This document shows, piece by piece, positions 53,252 through 61,031 of a DNA stretch of 64,000 nt. The DNA comes from Paenibacillus sp. OK003. Its GTDB lineage: Bacteria > Bacillota > Bacilli > Paenibacillales > Paenibacillaceae. How positions within the stretch are numbered: position 1 is the first letter of the stretch; each line of letters opens with the position of its first letter. Location of the stretch: NCBI RefSeq assembly GCF_900109515.1, contig NZ_FOBD01000002.1, positions 62,001 to 126,000 on the forward strand. Direction: 5' to 3'. The translations under genes and the position numbers were made by a program. A model generated the notes under the pieces. That model made no database searches and was not told where the DNA came from. It saw only the letters and a list, made by a program, of their open reading frames with translations.

Positions 53252-53368
53252 GCACCTTATTGTGGCAAATGACATGAATTAGAAATCCTGAGGAACTTCA
53301 GCCACGTTAATACGGTAAAAACCGCAGAAGAAGGTGCATTTTAGGCTGTTAAACAGAAAATAAGGTGC
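53252..53368. repeat. MITE- or REP-like element with perfect 10-bp inverted ends
   Basis: In the 430-bp non-coding gap, GCACCTTATT (53252-53261) and AATAAGGTGC (53359-53368) are exact complements bounding 117 bp. Inside are two small hairpins (CTGAGGAACTTCAG and CGGTAAAAACCG) and a third copy of GGTGC. No open frame is present. I see no target-site duplication. It has the shape of a non-autonomous mobile or structured RNA repeat. Only one copy lies in this window. Confidence 0.55.
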
Positions 53369-53436
53369 ACAGGATTCGTTACATTTTCAAAATGGGTGAT
53401 CCCCATTCATAGCGCTGACTGGGTTCATTAGAACCC

Positions 53437-53487
53437 AAAAAGAGCATCCCCAAGTCTTGTTCTTGAACTTTGAGGGTGCTCTTCTTT
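53437..53487. terminator. Bidirectional terminator
   Basis: AAAAAGAGCATCCCCAA and TTGAGGGTGCTCTT-type arms (right arm TGAGGGTGCTCTTCTTTTT) form a hairpin with A- and T-rich flanks. It ends the minus-strand GNAT gene whose stop is at 53494. Confidence 0.75.
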
Positions 53488-53493
53488 TTGTAT

Positions 53494-53934
53494 TTATTTT
53501 AAGTTCTTGGTCATCAGCAGATGAGGAATGCCGTCTTCCATGAATACGTCCGAGGCTGCCGTGTATCCGAGACGTTCATAGAACCCGGAGGCTTGTACCT
53601 GTGCGTGCAGCTTGGCTTTCTCTAGCCCTTGAGCGAGTGCCATCTGCTCCAGTTTATCAATCAATACACGACCAAGTCCATGTTTCCGATAATCGATCAT
53701 GACACAGATCCGTTCCAATTTGGCAATATTTTCGACCACACGTAATCTGGAAGAGGCAGCAGGAACGTCGTCTACGTAGAGCAGAATATGTCTTGCTTCC
53801 GTATCCAGAGCATCATAAGCGTCGAATTCATCCTCCGCAGGCACCCCTTGCTCTTCAACAAAAATGGCGGTACGAATGGCGAAGCAGGCGTCGAGCAATT
53901 CCTGGTTATTCGCTTCAACAACAGTTGTATTCAT
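53494..53934 (-). CDS. GNAT acetyltransferase, YjcF/ElaA-like
   Basis: A 146-residue single-domain GNAT protein. AIRTAIFVEEQGVPAEDEFD at the front is typical of YjcF-type proteins, followed by the acetyl-CoA loop DYRKHGLGRVLI and the closing ASGFYERLGYTA. ATG 53934 has AAAGGAG 8 nt upstream; the longer frame from 54024 has none. It is divergent from a MarR gene, with 170 bp between them, and so may be regulated by it. Substrate unknown. Confidence 0.88.
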   Translation of the reverse strand: MNTTVVEANNQELLDACFAIRTAIFVEEQGVPAEDEFDAYDALDTEARHILLYVDDVPAASSRLRVVENIAKLERICVMIDYRKHGLGRVLIDKLEQMALAQGLEKAKLHAQVQASGFYERLGYTAASDVFMEDGIPHLLMTKNLK

Positions 53935-54105
53935 GAATATTTCTCCTTTAGTCAATAGTATTCCTATCCTGACATGGTAAACTGGTAGATAGAATGAATG
54001 TGTACCTGTTTCATGTGTTATCATGGTTAAAATTTAAACGGATTTAATTCAGTTATATCATCAATTATGTTGCGAATGCAACAATTTTATAGAGGGGTGA
54101 ATACA

Positions 54106-54582
54106 TTGACTGAAAAAAAAGAAGTGTTGCGTGAAATCGGCATGATTGCCCGCTGTCTGGATTCGATCAGCAACGTAGAATTCCAGCATTTAAATTTGTC
54201 TCGGGGACAGTATTTGTATCTTTATCGCATATGTGAGAATCCTGGCATTATTCCCAACCAGCTCGCTGAATTAATCAAAGTGGATCGGACCACGGCGGCC
54301 AGAGCCATCAGCAAACTGGAAGCGGACGGGTTTGTCGTCAAACAGTCGGCAATGGGTAATAAAAAGAATAAGTTGTTATATCCGACTGATGCTGGCCTTG
54401 AAGCCTGGGATTTTATTCGCAGGGAGGGTGTTCATTCGGACCAGGTAACGTTGGAGGGTTTAACGGAGGAAGAGATCGAGATGGCCGTTAATCTGCTGCG
54501 CCGGATGCGCCACAACATTGAGGTGGATTGGAAATTTGTCAAAAAAGGCGGCCGCCGACCTTATATGGATCAATCTGAATGA
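54106..54582 (+). CDS. MarR-family regulator
   Basis: A 158-residue winged-helix regulator. The helix-turn-helix reads IIPNQLAELIKVDRTTAARA and the wing has QSAMGNKKNKLLYPTDAG. Dimerisation helices flank it. The start is TTG 54106 with GAGGGGTG 6 to 7 nt upstream. An ATG at 54067 adds 13 residues without a Shine-Dalgarno. It is divergent from the GNAT gene and likely controls it or itself; the ligand is unknown. Confidence 0.9.
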   Translation: MTEKKEVLREIGMIARCLDSISNVEFQHLNLSRGQYLYLYRICENPGIIPNQLAELIKVDRTTAARAISKLEADGFVVKQSAMGNKKNKLLYPTDAGLEAWDFIRREGVHSDQVTLEGLTEEEIEMAVNLLRRMRHNIEVDWKFVKKGGRRPYMDQSE

Positions 54583-54726
54583 GCTTACTTCTAATGCGTC
54601 AGGACTGTTTGCTGGATTATTTCGAGCGACAGCCTTTTTGCTGTAGAAACCTATGCCGATATTCTGTATAATCTTCCAGGCTGAATAATAGAGCTGAGCT
54701 TCATTACAGTAACGGAGGGTTGCGGA

Positions 54727-55455
54727 TTGAGCGAACGGGGATCGGATTTTTACGAAGATGGGGCCAATTTCGAGAAGTATATGGAACGCCGGCAGTGGCA
54801 GGAGAATGCCAATGATACGTTGGAGAAGCCTGTGATGCTGGAGCTGATCGGAGACGTTAGGGGCAAGAGCATATTGGATCTCGGCTGTGGGGATGCGAGG
54901 TTCGGAGCAGAACTGTTGGGTCCCGCCCACCGTGGTGGCAGTTATACGGGAATTGAAGGTTCAGTGAATATGATTCAGGCAGCTAATGAATTGATAAAGG
55001 GTCAGAACGCACAGATTGAGCAAGCGTATATGGAAGATTGGAGCTATCCCGCAGATACATATGATCTGGTCATATCCAGACTAGCGATTCATTATATTGA
55101 GGATGTGGACAGCCTGTTTCGCAAGGTATACCACACGTTAAAAGAGAATGGCACATTCGTATTTTAGGTAGAACATCCTGTGATCACGTCAACGTTGCAG
55201 CCTTCGGGGGTCCGAACCAACTGGGTTGTCGATCAGTATTTTGTGGAGGGATTTCGGGAGCAGCAATGGCTTGGAGGTACGGTGAAAAAAATGCATCGCT
55301 CCATCGAATCCTACTATATGGCATTACAGCAGGCAGGATTTCAAGTACAGCATCTGCGGGAATCGGCGCCTCAGCGTCAGCATTTTGTGAACGAGGAGAC
55401 GTACATGCGCAGACAGCGCATTCCGTTGTTTTTATTCCTTTCTGCCCGGAGATAG
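54727..55455 (+). pseudogene. Class I SAM methyltransferase interrupted by an amber codon
   Basis: The frame from TTG 54727 (CGGAGGG 7 nt upstream) encodes a methyltransferase: ILDLGCGDARFGAELLG (SAM motif I), YTGIEGSVNMI, and YDLVISRLAIHYIEDVDSLF. At 55165-55167 a TAG interrupts it in NGTFVF-stop-VEHPVITS, and the same frame then continues open to 55455 with the family's C-terminal domain (VDQYFVEGF, SYYMALQQAGFQVQHLRES). Relatives usually have Ser here, so a single-base change from TCG to TAG would explain it. The full product would be 242 residues. As given, the first part is truncated after the core fold. Confidence 0.85.
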
Positions 55456-55493
55456 TACACAGAACACTGTGGATAATTCATAATTTAGCCAAA

Positions 55494-55535
55494 CAGCCCA
55501 AAAACCTGTCCACATGTGGATAAGATTTTGGGCTG
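55494..55535. terminator. Hairpin between the methyltransferase and the ABC ATPase
   Basis: CAGCCCAAAA and TTTTGGGCTG are perfect 10-bp arms; the loop contains the palindrome TCCACATGTGGA. The A and T stretches make it usable from both strands. Confidence 0.75.
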
Positions 55536-55570
55536 CTTCGACTGTTATGACTGTGAATAGATATAAAAAA

Positions 55571-56350
55571 TTATTTATCCGATGCTCTGACATAGACACG
55601 TTCTCCATGCCGATCTACATCTACAGGTGATTCAAAAAAGTTACTCAGTACGTCTCTGTTCATCAACTCGCTGGTTAATCCGCTATTCACGATCTCACCC
55701 CGCCGGAGCAGCAGGCTGTGACTGAACACAGGCAAGATTTCCTCCGTATGATGAGTGACGTAGATGAGCGAAGGGGTATCCGGCTTCTGCGTCAGCTCAC
55801 TGATACTTTCCAGCAGCCGCTCTCTGGAGAACAGATCGAGTCCATTGCAGGGTTCGTCCAGAATGAGTACACGCGGGTTAGCCATCAGGGCTCGGGCGAT
55901 GAGCAGCTTCTGCTTCTCCCCCTGGGAGCAGGTACGATATTCGCGATCCCACAGATGCTGACAGCCGAGTGTATGCATTAATTCTCGTGCTTGAATCAGA
56001 TCCTCGTCGGACAGTTTATCGTACAGTCCGATCGTGGCGTGTTTGCCGCTGATCACGACATACTGGGTGCGGTCGGTGCCATACAATTTCTCCTGAAGGG
56101 AGGAGCTGACCCAGCCAATCGACTTCCGCAGCTCACGCAAATCCACATCCCCGTACCGGTGTCCGAGCACGGATATCGTACCTTCTGTGGGCCAGAGATA
56201 TCCGGTAATCATGTTCAGGAGTGTGGTTTTACCGGAACCATTCAGGCCAAGCAATGCCCAATGCTCGCCTTCGTTTACACGCCAACTGACATCGTTCAGG
56301 AGGGTGATCGGTCCCCTTTTCCAAGTAACATGCTGTACATCAATGATCAT
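55571..56350 (-). CDS. ABC transporter ATP-binding protein, YlmA-like
   Basis: A single nucleotide-binding domain of 259 residues. Walker A is GLNGSGKTT, the Q loop is in VSSSLQEKL, the signature is CSQGEKQK (variant of LSGGQ), Walker B is VLILDEPCNGLD, and the switch His is in YVTHHTEE. No permease gene is adjacent. The sequence resembles the YlmA/ModF-type stand-alone ATPases. It may be a soluble regulator or join a permease coded elsewhere. GGAAGGAATAACCC precedes the ATG. Confidence 0.85.
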   Translation of the reverse strand: MIIDVQHVTWKRGPITLLNDVSWRVNEGEHWALLGLNGSGKTTLLNMITGYLWPTEGTISVLGHRYGDVDLRELRKSIGWVSSSLQEKLYGTDRTQYVVISGKHATIGLYDKLSDEDLIQARELMHTLGCQHLWDREYRTCSQGEKQKLLIARALMANPRVLILDEPCNGLDLFSRERLLESISELTQKPDTPSLIYVTHHTEEILPVFSHSLLLRRGEIVNSGLTSELMNRDVLSNFFESPVDVDRHGERVYVRASDK

Positions 56351-56435
56351 GGGTTATTCCTTCCTTCTGTTTAGCCTCTGTCTTCATTATTCTGACCTTA
56401 TTGTAGTCACAAAACGAACGACGTTTCAATGCATA

Positions 56436-57662
56436 TTAGGCGTTTCTTGGCCGATCCCGGCGCAGGAATACAGCACACACCCCGAGCAGCGGCAAAAAAG
56501 AACATAGCTTGATGACGAAGGAAATGCTGGTCACATCAATCAGGGAACCGAGCACAACCGAGCCGAGTCCCGCCATGCCGAACGACAGGCCGAAGAATAA
56601 TCCCGATACCGTCCCAATATGACGCGGCAGCAATTCCTGTGCGTAGACAATGATGACACTGAAGCCGGACATCAGAATCAAACCGATCATGCCGCACAAT
56701 ACCATGGATAGAGCAGGTCCCGCATAAGGCAGCAGCAGTGAAAATGGTGCAGTACCCGCGATGGAGAACCAGATCATCGGTTTACGTCCATAACGGTCAG
56801 CCAGTGGACCGCCGAGCAGGGTTCCAACCATACCCGCAAATTGCAGAACGAACAGGCAGATCTGGGCCTGCGAAAGAGGCAGGTTATACGCATCGGCGTA
56901 ATAAAAGGCATAGTATCCGGTCATGCCGGCAATATAAACGAATTTGGAAAACAGCAGCAGGATGAGGATCCCCATTGTAAAAGCGATAAATCCCCGACTT
57001 ACAGGTTGGGCAGCAGGCTGCACAATGCCGTTTGCCTGTACAGACTGTTGCTGACGGCTGCGATTATCCGCCAATTTGTCTCTATACCAACGGCTAACGG
57101 AAGACTGGATAGTGATCCCGATTAGGGCAAAAGCCATTAGCCACAGAAAACTAAGCTGTCCATGCGGGAGCAGGATAAAGGCAACCAGCAATGGGGCGAG
57201 AGCCTGACCTGTGTTGCCACCGACCTGGAAGATGGACTGTGCCATTCCACGTCCTCGACCTGCCGCCAGATGGGCGACGCGTGAGGATTCGGGATGCAGG
57301 ATGGATGAGCCTATACCGATCAATGCTGCGGAGACAAGCAGCATCCATAACTCGGAAGACAAGGCAAAGCCGAGAACACCGATGAGGGAGAACAACATGC
57401 CGCCAGGCAGAAGAATCGGCATCGGCTTGCGATCAGACATATAACCGACCAGCGGCTGTAGGACCGATGCGGTAATATTCAATGTGAAGGCAATCCAGCC
57501 CATCTGGGCGAAACTGAGCTGCATGGTTTGCTGGAATAGCGGAAAAGCAGACGGAACAACGGTCTGCATCGCATCATTCAGCAGATGGGCGAAGCTGACT
57601 CCGGCAAGCGCCCAATTGGCGGAGTGATTGATTTGCATTTTGCTTACAGCGGCTTGTGCCAC
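56436..57662 (-). CDS. MFS transporter, fosmidomycin-resistance (Fsr) type
   Basis: A 12-helix MFS exporter of 408 residues. SFAHLLNDAMQTVVPSAFPL in helix 1 and LQPLVGYMSDRKPMP after it are the Fsr-type motifs; the second half has GGPLADRYGRKP (motif A). A basic linker (about residues 195-215) divides the halves. The start is GTG 57662, 7 nt after GAGGTG. It is divergent from an AraC gene, a common pairing for efflux genes. The exported compound is unknown; fosmidomycin is only the family name. Confidence 0.87.
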   Translation of the reverse strand: MAQAAVSKMQINHSANWALAGVSFAHLLNDAMQTVVPSAFPLFQQTMQLSFAQMGWIAFTLNITASVLQPLVGYMSDRKPMPILLPGGMLFSLIGVLGFALSSELWMLLVSAALIGIGSSILHPESSRVAHLAAGRGRGMAQSIFQVGGNTGQALAPLLVAFILLPHGQLSFLWLMAFALIGITIQSSVSRWYRDKLADNRSRQQQSVQANGIVQPAAQPVSRGFIAFTMGILILLLFSKFVYIAGMTGYYAFYYADAYNLPLSQAQICLFVLQFAGMVGTLLGGPLADRYGRKPMIWFSIAGTAPFSLLLPYAGPALSMVLCGMIGLILMSGFSVIIVYAQELLPRHIGTVSGLFFGLSFGMAGLGSVVLGSLIDVTSISFVIKLCSFLPLLGVCAVFLRRDRPRNA

Positions 57663-57781
57663 GGGAGATCACCTCGAATTTATTTTTTTACCATGATAAA
57701 AGATACAGACAGATATTGTCTTTGTGAAAAGTGCTTGGAAAGTGAGCACGATTTGCTATAATGTCAGCAGGTGAGGAAACG

Positions 57782-58675
57782 ATGGAATTAAATATGATGC
57801 TGAATGGATTGGAATTGTGGAAGGCTTCTGGTGGATTCACCAATGAACCCCATGTGCATGATGACTGGTATCAGATTACGTTGCCTGTAAGAGGACAATG
57901 CCATCTGGTGCAGGAACAGCAGGCTTATCCACTACAAGCAGGACTGGGGATAATTGCGCATCCCCGGATGGAGCACTTTTTCGAGATTGGATCGGATTCC
58001 GCGGTGATCGTGATCAAGTTTCGTAATCCGCCAGTTGGCGGCTTGGAGGATTCAGGGAGGCAAGGGGCGCAGACCGAATTTCGGACTACACAGACCTTCG
58101 ATCCTGCTGAAATTAGCAGACTGTTTCGAGGCTGGAACGCCATTTTGCTGGACGATGCGCCTGAACCATTGCAGATACAGGAAACGGAGCTTGCCGTTGA
58201 GACCTATCTTGGACGGATGCTGACTGGTCAACCAAATGGGAGTAACCTGACGCTGGCAACCGCAGGAATAGGTGTGGCGGGGAGCGTAGGGTCTAGCCTG
58301 ATTTGCGGGCAGCTTTCGAATCTGCTTCAGCGAACTAATAGCAATGGCGGCGCGTTCATCGACCCCCATCTGCGGCGGGTGCTGGAGTATATACACAGTG
58401 ACTATACAAGTCCAATGGACATTGAATCGATGGCGGCGGTTGCACACCAGAGCCGATATCATTTTATGCGTTCCTTCAAGGCACTGACAGGTTCAACGCC
58501 GTATCAGTACGTGCTGAATTTGCGTGTGGAGGAAGCCACCCGACGACTGCGCCATACAACAGATTCTGTGACCACCATCAGCTTTGGGCTGGGGTTCTCC
58601 AATGTCAGTCAGTTCTACAGAGCGTTTCAACGCGTGACGGGGGTAACTCCGATGGAGTATCGAAACCAGTTGTAG
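57782..58675 (+). CDS. AraC-family transcriptional regulator with cupin sensor
   Basis: A 297-residue regulator. The N-terminal 100 residues form a cupin-like sensor (NEPHVHDDWYQITLPVRGQ with metal-ligand-like histidines). The C-terminal two helix-turn-helices span residues 200-295 (MDIESMAAVAHQSRYHFMRS, then TTISFGLGFSNVSQFYRAFQ and GVTPMEYRNQ). The linker is rich in Gly, Ser and Asn. ATG 57782 is 7 nt after GTGAGG. It is divergent from the MFS exporter and likely activates it when a small molecule binds. Confidence 0.9.
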   Translation: MELNMMLNGLELWKASGGFTNEPHVHDDWYQITLPVRGQCHLVQEQQAYPLQAGLGIIAHPRMEHFFEIGSDSAVIVIKFRNPPVGGLEDSGRQGAQTEFRTTQTFDPAEISRLFRGWNAILLDDAPEPLQIQETELAVETYLGRMLTGQPNGSNLTLATAGIGVAGSVGSSLICGQLSNLLQRTNSNGGAFIDPHLRRVLEYIHSDYTSPMDIESMAAVAHQSRYHFMRSFKALTGSTPYQYVLNLRVEEATRRLRHTTDSVTTISFGLGFSNVSQFYRAFQRVTGVTPMEYRNQL

Positions 58676-58763
58676 AATTTGAAGAGGTTGAAGCCAAGGG
58701 TACACGTTTCAAAAATAAAACAATCCTGCGATGCACCAGAACGCTGGGGAGGCAGGAGAAAAG

Positions 58764-58801
58764 CGGGGCAGAACGGGAGATATTCGTTCGTTGCCCTTTT
58801 T
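58764..58801 (+). terminator. Terminator after the AraC gene
   Basis: GGGCA-GA-ACG pairs with CGT-TCGT-TGCCC, followed by T5. The remaining sequence to 58920 is AT-rich and shows no gene. Confidence 0.6.
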
Positions 58802-58927
58802 CACGCCTTTTTTGCCTGCTAACATGTCTCCCAGATCGGTAAAAGCATATAGATCTCTTCGCAAGCAAACACTGATTTTTGTTGTTGCCAAACCAGATGG
58901 ACTTTGCTAAGATGGGAAAAATAGTTT

Positions 58928-58942
58928 TTGTAAGCGTATACA
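58928..58942 (+). promoter_or_regulatory. Catabolite-responsive element (cre)
   Basis: TTGTAAGCGTATACA fits the relaxed cre consensus WTGNAANCGNWNNCW at all specified positions, with the central CG. CcpA would repress the downstream sugar operon through it. Confidence 0.7.
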
Positions 58943-58952
58943 TTTAGGGATA

Positions 58953-58970
58953 AATTACAACGTTGTAATT
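58953..58970 (+). promoter_or_regulatory. LacI-type operator 1
   Basis: AATTACAACGTTGTAATT is a perfect 18-bp palindrome with a central CG, the hallmark of LacI/GalR operators. It is 11 bp after the cre and 180 bp before the permease start. The LacI gene at the end of the operon is the likely owner. Confidence 0.82.
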
Positions 58971-59104
58971 ATGGATTTATGTTTATATCTAAGTTTTTAA
59001 TTGTTTATTATTTGTCGTAATATTCCATTTTAAAAGGGATTTGATGGATTCTGTATTTAAGGGGATGATCTGAATTAAGAATGATGGGGCATATTTATGC
59101 TCAA

Positions 59105-59124
59105 AAATTCAAACGTTGTAATTT
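59105..59124 (+). promoter_or_regulatory. LacI-type operator 2
   Basis: AAATTCAAACGTTGTAATTT repeats the first operator with two mismatched positions in one arm. The centres of the two sites are 153 bp apart, allowing DNA looping. It lies in the 5' leader, 24 bp before the GTG start chosen for the permease. Confidence 0.75.
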
Positions 59125-59147
59125 TAATGCGAAGGGGAGTCTACAAG

Positions 59148-60065
59148 GTGAAAAATCGCATGTCCACGCTGTTCAGCCTGATCAAACGGGATAAGTATTT
59201 GCTGCTGATGTTCTCACCCATTTTTTTGTATTACGTCATCTTCATGTATGTTCCCATGCCGGGCATGCTGTTGGCCTTCCGAAATTTCATGCCGGGGCAG
59301 GGAATGTTCAGCGGGGAATGGGTGGGCCTGAGGTGGTTTGATCAGTTCGTGAATTCCATCTACTTCTGGAGGCTGCTGCGCAATACGTTTTTGCTCGCCT
59401 TCCTGCCGCTCCTGTTCGGCTTCTCCATCCCCATTCTGTTCGCCGTCTGTATTGTAGAAATCAAGAATCAGACGTTTAAGCGGTTCGCCCAGACTGTTAC
59501 CTACCTTCCGCATTTCATCTCCACCGTCGTGGTCGCAGGCATGATTATTAACTTCCTGTCACCCACGGACGGGATCGTGAACACCCTGATTGCCAAGCTC
59601 GGTATGGAGAAAGTGAACTTCATGATGGACGCCGGATGGTTCCGAACGATATTCACCAGCTCCGATATCTGGCAGAGCTTTGGCTTCAGCTCCATCATCT
59701 ACATTGCAGCCATTATGGGCATTGACCCCGAAATGTACGATTCCGGCAAAATTGACGGCGTCAACAAATTCCAGGAGCTATGGCACCTGACACTTCCCAG
59801 TATCAAACCAACGATTGTCATCCTGCTGCTCCTGTCGCTTGGCGGCATTATGAGCGTAGGATTTGAGAAAGTATATCTGCTCTATAACGGTGCTACCTAT
59901 GAGACCGCAGACGTGTTATCCACCTACGTATACCGAATGGGGATTGAAGGACAGAACTACGGATTTGCGACAGCCGTCGGACTGTTCAACTCTATTATCA
60001 CCTTTGTGCTTGTGTTCGCGGCTAATACGATGACCCGGCGTCTGACCAAGATGTCACTCTGGTAA
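59148..60065 (+). CDS. yteP: Sugar ABC transporter permease, YteP/LplB type
   Basis: First permease of a CUT1-type oligosaccharide importer, 305 residues with six membrane helices. The EAA loop reads DSGKIDGVNKFQELWHLTLP. The GTG at 59148 has AAGGGGAG 8 nt upstream and gives the natural N-terminus; the ATG at 59097 would start translation across operator 2 and lacks a Shine-Dalgarno. It belongs to the group of B. subtilis YteP and LplB, which serve rhamnogalacturonan fragments and related sugars. The ATPase is expected elsewhere (MsmX type). Confidence 0.88.
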   Translation: MKNRMSTLFSLIKRDKYLLLMFSPIFLYYVIFMYVPMPGMLLAFRNFMPGQGMFSGEWVGLRWFDQFVNSIYFWRLLRNTFLLAFLPLLFGFSIPILFAVCIVEIKNQTFKRFAQTVTYLPHFISTVVVAGMIINFLSPTDGIVNTLIAKLGMEKVNFMMDAGWFRTIFTSSDIWQSFGFSSIIYIAAIMGIDPEMYDSGKIDGVNKFQELWHLTLPSIKPTIVILLLLSLGGIMSVGFEKVYLLYNGATYETADVLSTYVYRMGIEGQNYGFATAVGLFNSIITFVLVFAANTMTRRLTKMSLW

Positions 60066-60094
60066 GACCATATCCCGACCCAAAGGAGACCTGT

Positions 60095-60976
60095 ATGCAA
60101 AAATCGAGAAGTGACCGGTTATTCTACGGATTTGTCTACCTGCTGACCATATTGGCAGTCGTCGTTACGCTGTATCCTTTTCTGTACGTGATCAGCATTT
60201 CATTCAGCTCAGTTGAGGCGATCGACAAACAAAAGGTTGCGTTGTGGCCGGTAGGATTCACCTTGTCCGGGTACAAAATGGTGCTCCAATACCGGGAGTT
60301 GTGGGTGTCCTTCTATAACACCCTGTGGTACACCGTTATAGGTACACTGCTGAATATTGTAGCTACGTGCCTGGCTGCATTTCCGTTATCCAGACAGCAA
60401 TTTTTCCTGCGCAGAAAGCTGAACTTTTTCATCGCCTTCACCATGTATTTCTCGGGTGGGCTCATCCCGGTCTACATGCTGATTACGTCACTGGGGCTGT
60501 ATAACACCCGCTGGGTGATGGTGCTTCCTGTGCTGGTCATTACGTTTAACGTCATGATCTGCCGCTCAGCCTTTGAGGGTATTCCGAATGAAATCTTCGA
60601 GAGTGCAAGCATAGACGGGGCCAATGAACTGACCATGCTGTATCGTCTGGCGATACCCATTATCAAGCCAACGCTTGCCGTGCTGACGTTATATTACGCC
60701 GTATTCCACTGGAACAACTTCTTCTCAGCCCTGCTATATCTGGGCAAACAGGATATGCAGCCCTTGCAAATGTTCCTGCGCAGGGTGCTGATCATGGCAT
60801 CACCGGAGGTCATGCAAAAAATGGGTGGCACGATGACCACAGGCGCGCTCGCGGTGTCGACCCTTCAGGTTCGGTATGTGTCGATTGTGGTCAGCATTCT
60901 GCCAATCGTTACAATCTACCCTTTTATCCAGCGGTACTTCGTCAAGGGGATCACCCTCGGAGCCGTGAAAGGATAG
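60095..60976 (+). CDS. ytcP: Sugar ABC transporter permease, YtcP/LplC type
   Basis: Second permease, 293 residues, six helices; it pairs with the first to form the channel. The EAA loop is ESASIDGANELTMLYRLAIP. The motif FYNTLWYTVIGTLLNIVATC in helix 2 and the C-terminal PFIQRYFVKGITLGAVKG are typical of this branch. AAAGGAGACC precedes the ATG. It lies 29 bp after the first permease, in one transcript with the binding protein. Confidence 0.9.
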   Translation: MQKSRSDRLFYGFVYLLTILAVVVTLYPFLYVISISFSSVEAIDKQKVALWPVGFTLSGYKMVLQYRELWVSFYNTLWYTVIGTLLNIVATCLAAFPLSRQQFFLRRKLNFFIAFTMYFSGGLIPVYMLITSLGLYNTRWVMVLPVLVITFNVMICRSAFEGIPNEIFESASIDGANELTMLYRLAIPIIKPTLAVLTLYYAVFHWNNFFSALLYLGKQDMQPLQMFLRRVLIMASPEVMQKMGGTMTTGALAVSTLQVRYVSIVVSILPIVTIYPFIQRYFVKGITLGAVKG

Positions 60977-61031
60977 CCTTATTGATCACCATGCATCACC
61001 CAAGGTTGTTCATAACAAGGAGGAATAACGG

